Positions 6,881 to 13,685 of a stretch of 21,432 nt of DNA are shown piece by piece. Source of the stretch: Oxalobacteraceae bacterium UBA4003 (GTDB lineage: Bacteria; Pseudomonadota; Gammaproteobacteria; Burkholderiales; Burkholderiaceae_D); contig DGBN01000013.1 in NCBI GenBank assembly GCA_002384815.1, positions 23,011-44,442 on the forward strand, read 5' to 3'. The stretch's first letter is position 1. Every line of letters begins with the position of its first letter. Below the pieces are notes generated by a model. The model made no database searches. It was given only the letters and a program-made list of their open reading frames with translations, and had not been told where the DNA came from. Both the position numbers and the translations under genes were made by a program.

Positions 6881-7504
6881 ATGAGTCAATTTTTCCAGAT
6901 TCATGCGGAAAATCCGCAGACGCGCCTGATCAGTCAAGCCGTGCAAATCATCAAAGACGGCGGGATCGTCGCTTTGCCTACCGATTCCTGTTATGCGTTG
7001 GTGTGCCATCTTGACGACAAGGATGCGGTGATGCGTTTGCGCCGTATACGCAATGTCGACGACAAGCATCATCTGACTTTGTTGTGCCGCGACTTGAGCG
7101 AGATCGCCCAGTACGCGAAGATCGATAACCAGCAATACCGTTTGCTGAAATCCGCAACGCCGGGTGCCTACACGTTTATTCTGGAGGCAACGAAGGAAGT
7201 GCCGCGCCGCCTGAGCCATCCATCACGCAAGACGATAGGTTTGCGGGTGCCGGAAAATCGTATTGTGCATGCGCTGCTGGGCGAACTGGCGCAACCCTTG
7301 CTCGGCACTACCCTGATTCTGCCGGGGGACGACGAACCGCTGACCGATCCCGATGAAGTACGCGAGCGTCTGGCCAGACTGGTCGATCTGGTGATAGACG
7401 GCGGTGCCTGCAGCCTGCAGCCGACGACCGTCATCGATTTGACCGGTCCCGAACCTGTACTGCAGCGGCAGGGGCGCGGCGATGCAGCACCGTTCGGCCT
7501 GTAA
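6881..7504 (+). CDS. yciO: YciO, YrdC/Sua5-domain protein
   Basis: YciO belongs to the YrdC/Sua5/YciO family; YrdC and Sua5 make threonylcarbamoyl-AMP for the t6A modification of tRNA, while YciO has been regarded as a paralogue with weak or uncertain activity in that pathway. The 207-residue product aligns end to end with E. coli YciO from memory: it starts MSQFFQIHAENPQTRL, then has GGIVALPTDSCYAL, the YrdC-type substrate pocket, PGAYTFILEATKEVPRR, the KTIGLRVPEN motif, and PTTVIDLTG near the end. There is no linker or Sua5 C-terminal domain. The start is fixed by homology, yet there is no Shine-Dalgarno: the preceding bases are the T-tract of a hairpin. It is followed by 129 nt and then the M50 protease gene. 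Confidence 0.93.
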   Translation: MSQFFQIHAENPQTRLISQAVQIIKDGGIVALPTDSCYALVCHLDDKDAVMRLRRIRNVDDKHHLTLLCRDLSEIAQYAKIDNQQYRLLKSATPGAYTFILEATKEVPRRLSHPSRKTIGLRVPENRIVHALLGELAQPLLGTTLILPGDDEPLTDPDEVRERLARLVDLVIDGGACSLQPTTVIDLTGPEPVLQRQGRGDAAPFGL

Positions 7505-7589
7505 GCGATTGCTTCTTCATGCGGGTTTACCCCGACTTCTGGTTCCTTGCTGTCGCTCCGATAGCAGGTATGCTCTCCGATTACCTGGC

Positions 7590-7608
7590 CTGCAGCAGCA
7601 AGCTGCAG
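7590..7608. promoter_or_regulatory. Perfect inverted repeat upstream of the M50 protease gene
   Basis: CTGCAGC (7590-7596) and GCTGCAG (7602-7608) are perfect inverted repeats around AGCAA. The site lies where a -35 element would be for the TAAAAT box at 7621, and no T-tract follows, so an operator is as likely as an mRNA hairpin. Its function is not known. Confidence 0.4.
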
Positions 7609-7620
7609 CGCTCCCTCTGA

Positions 7621-7626
7621 TAAAAT
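7621..7626 (+). promoter_or_regulatory. Candidate -10 box of the M50 protease-trpS unit
   Basis: TAAAAT at 7621-7626 ends 7 nt before the ATG at 7634, so transcription would begin at or next to the start codon. No -35 match is seen at 16-18 nt spacing. Confidence 0.45.
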
Positions 7627-7633
7627 CCTGCCC

Positions 7634-8290
7634 ATGAACGAGCTTATTCAAACTTTTTCCGTCTATGCCTTGCCAATCGTGCTGGCCATTACGCTGCACG
7701 AAGCGGCGCATGCGTATGCGGCCAAATATTTCGGTGACACGACGGCGTATGCGCAAGGCCGCATGAGTCTGAACCCGATCAAGCATATCGATCCGATCGG
7801 TACCTTGCTGATTCCTATCGCGCTGTATGCTATCGGCAGCCCTTTCCTGTTCGGTTATGCGAAGCCGGTGCCGGTCAATTTCGGTAATCTGCGCAATCCG
7901 AAAAAACAGATGGCCTTTGTTGCGCTGGCGGGTCCGGCTGCGAACCTTGTGATGGCATTGGGATGGCTGATATTTGGCATTCTTCTGCATGCCGCCAATG
8001 CAGGCGAAGAATTCTTCATGCGCATGGCGCAAGCCGGCGTTCTGACCAATCTGGTCATTTTTGCCTTCAATCTGTTCCCGATTCCTCCGCTGGACGGCGG
8101 ACGTATCATGACCAGTCTGCTGCCGCCCAAATACGCGTATAAATTTGCGCAACTGGAACCGTACGGATTTTTTATTGTGCTGGGACTGATGTTTTTGCAA
8201 GTGCTGCATTTCTGGATGGTGCCGGTGATAGCGATTGCAAAAACCGGTTTGCTGTTACTGGTTTCCCCTCTTACTTTTTTATTGAACTGA
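7634..8290 (+). CDS. Site-2 protease family membrane metalloprotease (M50)
   Basis: A short (218-residue) M50 family intramembrane protease without PDZ or CBS domains, of the kind common in bacteria near trpS; its substrates are unknown. The zinc-binding motif HEAAH is at 22-26 inside the first membrane segment, and the second metal motif NLFPIPPLDGGRI (146-158, Asp154) lies in a later one. Conserved NPIKHIDPIGTLLIP (about 47-61) and GYAKPVPVNF (74-83) are typical of this subgroup. Further hydrophobic segments occur at about 55-72, 93-120, 138-150 and 172-216. There is no Shine-Dalgarno, and a -10-like box stands 7 nt upstream, so the mRNA may be leaderless. Only 3 nt separate the stop from trpS, so the two are co-transcribed. 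Confidence 0.93.
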   Translation: MNELIQTFSVYALPIVLAITLHEAAHAYAAKYFGDTTAYAQGRMSLNPIKHIDPIGTLLIPIALYAIGSPFLFGYAKPVPVNFGNLRNPKKQMAFVALAGPAANLVMALGWLIFGILLHAANAGEEFFMRMAQAGVLTNLVIFAFNLFPIPPLDGGRIMTSLLPPKYAYKFAQLEPYGFFIVLGLMFLQVLHFWMVPVIAIAKTGLLLLVSPLTFLLN

Positions 8291-8293
8291 GCT

Positions 8294-9496
8294 ATGTCTA
8301 TTGATCGCGTTGTTTCCGGTATGCGTCCCACGGGCGCGATGCACCTGGGCCACTATCACGGTGCACTGAAAAACTGGATCGAATTGCAATCCGAAGTGCC
8401 TTGTCTTTTTTTCGTCGCTGATTGGCACGCCTTGACGACGCATTACGATGATCCGAGCATTATCGAAAGCAGCACATGGGAAATGTTGATCGACTGGCTG
8501 GCCGCCGGCGTTGATCCTGCCAAATCGAGTCTGTTCATTCAGTCGCAAGTATTGGAACATGCCGAACTGCATTTGCTGCTGTCGATGGTAACGCCGCTGG
8601 GCTGGCTGGAGCGTGTACCGACTTACAAGGATCAGCAGGAAAAGCTGTCGGAACGCGATCTGGCGACTTACGGTTTCCTCGGTTATCCCTTGCTGCAGGC
8701 CGCCGACGTGCTGATTTATCGCGCGACGCAGGTACCGGTGGGTGCCGACCAGATTCCGCACATCGAGATGATGCGCGAGATCGCGCGCCGCTTTAATCAT
8801 CTGTATGGCAAGGAAAAAGGCTTCGAAGAAAAAGTCGCGGCGACTCTGCAAAAGCTGAGCGGCAAGCAAGCCAAGCAATACAAGGAATTGCGTGCGGCTT
8901 ACCAGGAACAGGGCAATGCTGAAGCGCTGGGCTGGGCGAAAACCCTGCTCGATAGCGTGCAAAGCATCAGTGCTACGGATCGCGAACGTCTGTTCGGCTA
9001 TCTGGCCGGTACGCGTAAACAGATTTTGCTCGAACCGCAGGCGCGGCTGACCGAGTCCTCCCGCATGCCGGGACTGGATGGGCAGAAGATGTCCAAGAGT
9101 TATGGCAATTCGATTACCTTGCGCGAAGACAAGGATAGCCTGACCAAAAAGATACGCACGATGCCGACCGATCCGGCGCGTGTGCGCCGTACCGATGTCG
9201 GTGATCCCGAAAAATGCCCGGTGTGGCAATTGCATCTGGTGTATTCCGATGTGCCGACCAGAGAATGGGTAGCCAAAGGCTGTACCTCGGCCGGTATCGG
9301 TTGTCTCGAATGCAAACAACCGGTGATCGATGCCGTGTTGAAAGAGCAGGAGCCGATGCGCGAACGCGCGCAGAAATATATCGACGATCCATTGCTGGTG
9401 CGTGCCATCGTCGCTGACGGCCGTGACAAGGCGCGTGCGCTGGCACGGGAAACCATGCGTGAAGTACGCGACGCCATGGGCCTGGGTTACAACTGA
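8294..9496 (+). CDS. trpS: Tryptophanyl-tRNA synthetase
   Basis: TrpRS charges tRNA-Trp with tryptophan; class Ic synthetase, cytosolic dimer. The class I signatures are present: HLGH at 17-20 (HIGH box) and KMSKS at 265-269. The conserved VPVGADQIPHIEMMREIARRFN segment follows at about 147-168. At 400 residues it is about 65 longer than E. coli TrpS. The extra material lies mainly between about 175 and 245, a lysine/glutamine-rich helical insert that relatives in Burkholderiales also have. The gene starts 3 nt after the M50 protease stop, and its own TGA overlaps the ATG of the methyltransferase gene (TGATG), which gives a tightly packed three-gene unit. No leader peptide or T-box is seen. 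Confidence 0.97.
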   Translation: MSIDRVVSGMRPTGAMHLGHYHGALKNWIELQSEVPCLFFVADWHALTTHYDDPSIIESSTWEMLIDWLAAGVDPAKSSLFIQSQVLEHAELHLLLSMVTPLGWLERVPTYKDQQEKLSERDLATYGFLGYPLLQAADVLIYRATQVPVGADQIPHIEMMREIARRFNHLYGKEKGFEEKVAATLQKLSGKQAKQYKELRAAYQEQGNAEALGWAKTLLDSVQSISATDRERLFGYLAGTRKQILLEPQARLTESSRMPGLDGQKMSKSYGNSITLREDKDSLTKKIRTMPTDPARVRRTDVGDPEKCPVWQLHLVYSDVPTREWVAKGCTSAGIGCLECKQPVIDAVLKEQEPMRERAQKYIDDPLLVRAIVADGRDKARALARETMREVRDAMGLGYN

Positions 9497-10086
9497 TGGC
9501 TTTGCCAGGCTCCTGTGCAGCGGTGCATGCAGGCATGGAGCACGCGTCTGCATGGGTGGCGCGTTTCGCGCATCTGATTCCGCCTGGCGAGGTACTGGAT
9601 CTGGCATGTGGCGCCGGACGCCATAGTCGCTTGCTGGCAGGGCAGGGATATTCCGTACTGGCAGTCGATCGCAACGCAGAGGCGCTGGCGCTGGCAGTAG
9701 GTGCCGGCATCCAGACCCAGCAGGCAGATCTGGAAACCGAGAATCCCGGACAGGACTGGCCGTTTGCTGCCGATCGTTTCGCCGGTATCGTCGTGGTGAA
9801 CTATCTGCATAGGCCTCTATGGACAGCCTTGGTGGGTAGTCTGGCGCTGAATGGCATCCTGATTTACGAAACTTTTGCGCTGGGAAATGAGCAGTTTGGC
9901 AAGCCGTCGAATCCGGATTTTCTGCTGCGGCACGGCGAATTGCTCGAGATCGCTCACGAGCACGATTTGCAGGTAGTTGCCTATGAAGACGGCTATGTCA
10001 ACGATCCCAAGCCAGCCATGGTGCAAAGAATATGTGCGATCAAGAGTCGACTCAGACCGACGCCGGAAAATCTTCGTTTAATTTGA
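9496..10086 (+). CDS. SAM-dependent methyltransferase (class I, TehB-like)
   Basis: A 196-residue class I methyltransferase of unknown substrate. Motif I is VLDLACGAGRHS (about 33-44), the SAM-binding loop, and motif II with its acidic residue is VLAVDRNAEAL (about 54-64). A third acidic position is seen in QQADLE, and post-motif VVVNYLHRPLW (about 99-109) follows. The size and GAGRHS variant resemble TehB-like or tellurite-resistance-type methyltransferases, but that gives no substrate. The start codon overlaps the trpS stop by one base, so translation is likely coupled to trpS. No signal peptide is present. It ends 82 nt before dapA; a TACAAT box lies in this spacer and probably starts a new transcription unit. 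Confidence 0.87.
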   Translation: MALPGSCAAVHAGMEHASAWVARFAHLIPPGEVLDLACGAGRHSRLLAGQGYSVLAVDRNAEALALAVGAGIQTQQADLETENPGQDWPFAADRFAGIVVVNYLHRPLWTALVGSLALNGILIYETFALGNEQFGKPSNPDFLLRHGELLEIAHEHDLQVVAYEDGYVNDPKPAMVQRICAIKSRLRPTPENLRLI

Positions 10087-10130
10087 TCTTCATTCGGCGC
10101 AAGACTGCACCATACAAGCGGACGATCCGC

Positions 10131-10136
10131 TACAAT
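10131..10136 (+). promoter_or_regulatory. Candidate -10 box for dapA
   Basis: TACAAT at 10131-10136, 32 nt before the dapA ATG. The -35 region has no convincing match. The leader between the box and the start is AT-rich and has no Shine-Dalgarno. Confidence 0.4.
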
Positions 10137-10168
10137 CCAATAATCTCAAATTTTTCGTTCACACTATT

Positions 10169-11047
10169 ATGATTCAGGGCAGCATAGTCGCAATCGTTAC
10201 TCCCATGCACGCGGACGGTACACTCGATTTGCCGGGTTTGCGCAAATTGATCGATTGGCATATCGCCGAAGGCACCGATGGCATCGTGATCGTCGGTACC
10301 ACTGGTGAATCGCCGACCGTTTCGGTTGATGAACATTGCGAACTGATCCGCGTCGCGGTCGAGCATACGGCCAAACGCATTCCGATTATCGCCGGTACCG
10401 GTGGCAACTCCACTTCGGAAGCGATCGAACTGACCCGGTTTGCCAGGGACGTGGGAGCGGATGCATCGCTGCTGGTTGTCCCTTATTACAACCGTCCGAC
10501 GCAAGAAGGCATGTATCAGCATTTCAAGAAAATCGTTGAAGCGGTCGATCTGCCAGCGATTCTTTACAATGTGCCGGGCCGTACCGTGGCCGATATGTCG
10601 AATGAAACCATCCTGCGCCTGGCGCAGATTCCCGGCGTCATTGGCGTCAAGGATGCGACCGGCAATATCAGCCGCGGCATTGAGCTGATGCGTTCACGGC
10701 CCAAAGGTTTTGCCGTTTATTCCGGCGACGATGCTACTGCCATGGCCTTGATGTTGTGCGGTGCGAACGGCAATATTTCGGTGACTGCGAACATCGCGCC
10801 ACGTGGCATGCATCAATTATGCGACGCGGCGATAAATCAGCGCGTCGCTGAGGCGATTGCTATTAACAATAAACTCGTCCCTTTGCATAACAAACTGTTC
10901 ATCGAGCCGAATCCGGTGCCATTGAAATGGGCGATGGCAGAAATCGGCCTGATTCCATCCGGCATGCGCCTGCCTATCGTGCCGCTGGCAGCGGAATACC
11001 ACGATGTCGTACGGGCGGCGATGCGCGAATCGGGTGTATTACAATAA
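10169..11047 (+). CDS. dapA: 4-hydroxy-tetrahydrodipicolinate synthase
   Basis: DapA condenses pyruvate with aspartate semialdehyde, the committed step to diaminopimelate and lysine. The 292-residue product has the residues known from E. coli DapA at the same numbers: Thr44 and Thr45 in GTTGESPT, Tyr107 in PYYNRPTQEG, Tyr133 in YNVPGRT, Arg138, and the Schiff-base Lys161 in GVIGVKDATGN. It is complete and of normal length, a cytosolic homotetramer. bamC follows 84 nt later on the same strand, as in E. coli. The gene probably has its own promoter (TACAAT at 10131); no Shine-Dalgarno is visible before the ATG. The N-acetylneuraminate lyase relatives are excluded by the DHDPS-specific residue set. 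Confidence 0.97.
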   Translation: MIQGSIVAIVTPMHADGTLDLPGLRKLIDWHIAEGTDGIVIVGTTGESPTVSVDEHCELIRVAVEHTAKRIPIIAGTGGNSTSEAIELTRFARDVGADASLLVVPYYNRPTQEGMYQHFKKIVEAVDLPAILYNVPGRTVADMSNETILRLAQIPGVIGVKDATGNISRGIELMRSRPKGFAVYSGDDATAMALMLCGANGNISVTANIAPRGMHQLCDAAINQRVAEAIAINNKLVPLHNKLFIEPNPVPLKWAMAEIGLIPSGMRLPIVPLAAEYHDVVRAAMRESGVLQ

Positions 11048-11131
11048 GCTCCGATTTAACGGAAGCCCTGATACTGGCCGCTGAACAGAATTTTTAAGTA
11101 TTTTTACATTATTACTCGGAAGATTTCTTAC

Positions 11132-12280
11132 ATGGCTCAAAGCAGCTTCGCAAAACGTGGAATGATTTACGTGTTCGCGCTCACCGGCCTGGCTGGATGC
11201 AGCTCCATCAATTCAATGTTGGAACCGGAACGCATCGATTACAAAAGCGAGGTGAAGAAGACGCCTACGCTTGAAGTGCCGCCTGATCTCACACAGCTGC
11301 AACGCGAAAATCGCTATGCGCTGCCGGATTCAAATCGTGGTACGGCAACAGCATCTGCGTATAACCAGCAACAAACTACGCGTCCAGCCGAGCAGGCTGC
11401 AACGGTCGCACCTAAGGCATTGTCAGACGTACGCGTAGAGCGCGATGGTTCACAGCGCTGGCTGGTCGTTAATCAGACTCCTGAAGCATTGTGGCCGCAG
11501 CTCAAGGATTTCTGGCAAGACAATGGTTTCCTGATTAGTCTGGATGCCCCGCAAACCGGTGTGATGGAAACGGACTGGGCTGAAAATCGCGCGAAGATTC
11601 CGCAGGATTTCATCCGCAATTCACTCGGCAAGATTTTCGATTCGCTGTATTCAACCGGCGAACGGGACAAATTCCGCACGCGACTGGAACGCCGCGGTGA
11701 TGGTGCAACCGAGGTTTATGTCAGCCATCGCGGTGCTGAAGAAGTACTGACAGGCTCGGACAAGGAAACCACAGTCTGGACCGCACGTGCTTCCGACCCG
11801 GATCTGGAGGCTGAATTCCTGTCGCGCATGATGGTGCAACTCGGTGTCGAGGGGACGCGTGCCAAAGCGGCTGTTGCAAATGTCGTGGCACAATCATCAC
11901 GTGCCAAACTGGTCAAGAATGCTGCAGGCAGCTATGTGCAGGTAGAGGAAAGTTTCGACCGTGCGTGGCGTCGTGTCGGCCTGGCATTGGATCGTGTCGG
12001 CTTTACCGTCGAAGATCGTGACCGCACGGAAGGTTTGTATTTCGTGCGTTACGTCGATCAGGGTGATGATGCAAAAACTACCGAGAAAAAAGGCTTTTTC
12101 GGCAATTTGTTCACCTTCGGTTCCAAGGCTGAGAAAGACAAGACAGCTGCCAAGTATCGCGTGTCCGTCAAGGGGAATGGCGACTCCAGCAGAATTTCCG
12201 TGTTGAATAACGAAGGCACACCGGAAGTTTCTCAAACAGGTGAAAAGATTCTTACTTTGTTGAATGAGCAATTGAAATAA
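11132..12280 (+). CDS. bamC: Outer membrane assembly lipoprotein BamC
   Basis: BamC (NlpB) is a lipoprotein of the BAM complex that inserts beta-barrel proteins in the outer membrane. The 382-residue product has a signal peptide with lipobox LAGC and lipidated Cys23. The extended N-terminal arm follows, with the PTLEVPPDLT segment (about residues 45-54) that binds BamD, then a glutamine- and alanine-rich linker (about 70-95). Two helix-grip domains then follow: about 100-225 (SQRWLVVNQTPEALWPQLKDFW) and about 255-380 (GSYVQVEESFDRAWRRVGLALDR). An insert rich in Lys and Asp (about 310-335) splits the second domain more than in E. coli. It is downstream of dapA, the classic pairing. SD-like GGAAG lies about 10 nt before the ATG. 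A ribosome site overlapping its stop may serve the next frame. Confidence 0.93.
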   Translation: MAQSSFAKRGMIYVFALTGLAGCSSINSMLEPERIDYKSEVKKTPTLEVPPDLTQLQRENRYALPDSNRGTATASAYNQQQTTRPAEQAATVAPKALSDVRVERDGSQRWLVVNQTPEALWPQLKDFWQDNGFLISLDAPQTGVMETDWAENRAKIPQDFIRNSLGKIFDSLYSTGERDKFRTRLERRGDGATEVYVSHRGAEEVLTGSDKETTVWTARASDPDLEAEFLSRMMVQLGVEGTRAKAAVANVVAQSSRAKLVKNAAGSYVQVEESFDRAWRRVGLALDRVGFTVEDRDRTEGLYFVRYVDQGDDAKTTEKKGFFGNLFTFGSKAEKDKTAAKYRVSVKGNGDSSRISVLNNEGTPEVSQTGEKILTLLNEQLK

Positions 12281-12289
12281 GGTTTGTGC

Positions 12290-12319
12290 ATGGATGCGAC
12301 TGACGAGGTTTGGACTTGA
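12290..12319 (+). other. Possible 9-codon ORF bridging bamC and the MBL gene
   Basis: An ATG at 12290 opens MDATDEVWT and stops at TGA 12317-12319, which overlaps the TTG start of the MBL gene (TTGA). AAGG, partly inside the bamC stop region, is 7 nt upstream. It could couple translation, or be chance; no homology can be assigned. Confidence 0.2.
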
Positions 12320-13104
12320 AATTTGCCAGCCTCGGCAGTGGCAGTGAAGGAAACGCCTTACTCATTTCTACCCAATCTGGCGCGACACATACGACTGTCA
12401 TGCTGGATTGCGGCTTCGGTATTCGGGAAACCTAGCGACGTCTGGCAAGATTGCAGATGCTGCCTGGGGACCTTGCCGGCATTATTGTCACTCACGAACA
12501 TCAAGACCATGCAGGCGGTGTATTCAAGTTTGCACGTCGCCATCGTCTTCCGGTCTGGCTTACTTTTGGCACTTATCAGGCAATCCGGGCTCAGTGCGAT
12601 GATGTTGTTTTTCATTTCTGTCGCGATGGTGAAGCATTTGCCATAGAAGATCTGCAGCTTTTGCCGTACACCGTTCCGCATGATGCGCGCGAGCCGGTGC
12701 AGTATGTTGTCAACAATGGCGTCTTGAAGCTGGGCGTTCTGACCGATGCCGGCCATGCAACGCCGCATCTGATTAGTGCTTTGGGTGCTTGCGATGGCTT
12801 ACTGCTGGAATGTAATCACGATAGGCAGATGCTCAGCAACTCCGCATATCCGGCTTCGCTCAAGCAGCGGATTGGCGGCGATTATGGTCATCTGTCTAAT
12901 CAGACGGCGAGTGAAATATTGCATGCGCTGGATAAATCCCGACTGAAACGTGTAGTCGGTGCACACCTGAGTCTCAAGAACAATACTTCAGAACTTGCGC
13001 GCGCTGCACTTGCCAGCGTAATGGAAGAGCGGGTAGAAGTGACAATTGCGTGCCAGGAAGATGGTTTTGACTGGGTGGGTCTGGCGCGTTCAGCGATGAA
13101 TTGA
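12316..13104 (+). pseudogene. MBL-fold metallo-hydrolase (YycJ/WalJ-like) interrupted by an in-frame amber codon
   Basis: The frame from the TTG at 12316 encodes KFASLGSGSEGNALLIS, then LDCGFGIRET, the standard N-terminus of the YycJ/WalJ-like MBL family, and then meets TAG at 12433-12435 (codon 40). The same frame continues without a break as RRLARLQMLPGDLAGIIVTHEHQDH and runs to TGA at 13104 (262 sense codons in all plus the amber). All later motifs are intact: HEHQDH, PHDAREPVQY, LTDAGH, LLECNHD, GHLSNQ and GAHLSLKNN. Relatives normally have an acidic or polar residue at the amber position (RETERRLARL type), so one base change (GAG or CAG to TAG) explains it. The TTG start has a good Shine-Dalgarno (GAGG, 7 nt). 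Internal starts at 12451 (TTG) or 12457 (ATG) could give a 217/215-residue fragment lacking the first strands. Recent inactivation or a sequence error are both possible. Confidence 0.85.
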
Positions 13105-13118
13105 AAATATGCAGACAT

Positions 13119-13148
13119 AAAAAAAGCCGACCTGATGGTCGGCTTTTT
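13119..13148. terminator. Bidirectional terminator between the MBL gene and the small lipoprotein gene
   Basis: AAAAAGCCGACC (13121-13132) pairs perfectly with GGTCGGCTTTTT (13137-13148) around TGAT. A-run and T-run flank the GC core, so both converging transcripts would end here. Confidence 0.9.
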
Positions 13149-13167
13149 CATTCAGAAATAATCTGAA

Positions 13168-13401
13168 TTATTTCGCTGCTGGAGCTTCTTCAGCGGCTGG
13201 TGCTGCTGGCGCTTCAGTTGCTGGTGTTTCAACTGCAGGAGCTGCTGGAGCTTCTGCAGCCGGTGCCGCTGGCGCTTCGGCTGCTGGTGCTGGAGCTGCA
13301 ACTTCAGCTTCAACTGCAGGAGCGACAGGAGCTTCTTCTTTTTTGCTGCAAGCGGTCAAAGCAATAGCCAACAGGGATGCGATCAGCAAGGATTTTGTCA
13401 T
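13168..13401 (-). CDS. Small Ala/Pro-rich lipoprotein
   Basis: A 77-residue predicted lipoprotein. The signal peptide is MTKSLLIASLLAIALTAC with the lipobox LTAC and the lipidated cysteine at 18. The mature chain starts CSKKEEAPV and is nearly all Ala, Pro, Glu and Val in repeated units such as EAPAAPA, so it should be an extended, flexible, acidic tail. No folded domain is evident. The residue after Cys is Ser, typical of outer-membrane retention. Function is unknown; many small envelope lipoproteins of this composition exist in Burkholderiales. The gene stands alone between a bidirectional terminator and a 284-nt AT-rich spacer that holds a TATAAT box and a perfect palindrome upstream. Its repetitive GCTGGAGC-type DNA could be prone to length change. 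Confidence 0.8.
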   Translation of the reverse strand: MTKSLLIASLLAIALTACSKKEEAPVAPAVEAEVAAPAPAAEAPAAPAAEAPAAPAVETPATEAPAAPAAEEAPAAK

Positions 13402-13447
13402 GATTATCTTTCAATAAAGAGTCAGGGTTGATAGTGATTTGCGATGA

Positions 13448-13465
13448 ATAATTACCGGTAATTAT
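13448..13465. promoter_or_regulatory. Perfect 18-bp palindrome, candidate operator
   Basis: ATAATTACCGGTAATTAT reads identically on both strands. It lies 47 nt upstream of the small lipoprotein ATG and downstream of its candidate -10 box. The form suits a dimeric repressor or activator; the protein is not known. Confidence 0.4.
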
Positions 13466-13540
13466 CGCTCTATAGGCGCTTCGTATGTATTTCGAACCAT
13501 AATGCTGCGGTGCGATGAAACGAAACCTTCCTAACCGATA

Positions 13541-13546
13541 ATTATA
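13541..13546 (-). promoter_or_regulatory. Candidate -10 box for the Ala/Pro-rich lipoprotein
   Basis: The minus strand reads TATAAT here, a perfect -10, with TTGTAC 19 nt upstream as a poor -35. It would give a leader of about 130 nt that carries the palindrome at 13448-13465. Confidence 0.4.
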
Positions 13547-13685
13547 GCTCTTCTTTTTGCTTATGGTACAACACTTTTATATTTTGGTAAGTATGAGGTT
13601 TGTATGATGTTTTATAGAAAATATCAAGAATTCATGCACGCATGACGCCGCACTGAATACTTCCGTTAATTTCGCTCTTTTACCG

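Larger units (their letters stand above)
13402..13685. other. AT-rich intergenic spacer with palindrome and repeats
   Basis: 284 nt without a gene between the small lipoprotein and the RoxA-type gene (both minus strand). It is AT-rich. It contains a perfect 18-bp palindrome (13448-13465), a pair of GCGATGAA words (13441 and 13512), AATTAT(C/A)GCTC near-repeats (13460 and 13540), a leftward TATAAT (13541-13546), and TCATGC/GCATGA near 13632. I found no supported small ORF; the longest plausible one is 13 codons. Confidence 0.6.

Noticed and set aside
8294..9496. The insert in TrpS (about residues 175-245) considered as a novel domain
   Set aside because: Burkholderiales TrpS proteins of about 400 residues are normal as far as I recall, so this is a lineage feature and not an oddity of this genome.
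8279..9607. A 442-codon open frame on the minus strand opposite trpS
   Set aside because: It is a shadow of the trpS codon pattern; the plus strand encodes clear HIGH and KMSKS motifs, and the antisense product has no recognisable domain or plausible start context.
13168..13401. Repetitive GCTGGTGCTGGCGCTTC-like DNA considered as a repeat element or CRISPR-like array
   Set aside because: The repeats are codon-level, lie within a lipoprotein reading frame and have no spacers; they reflect the Ala/Pro-rich protein.
13597..13645. A 13-codon ORF (MMFYRKYQEFMHA) in the AT-rich spacer
   Set aside because: No ribosome site, no homology and a length expected by chance in AT-rich DNA.
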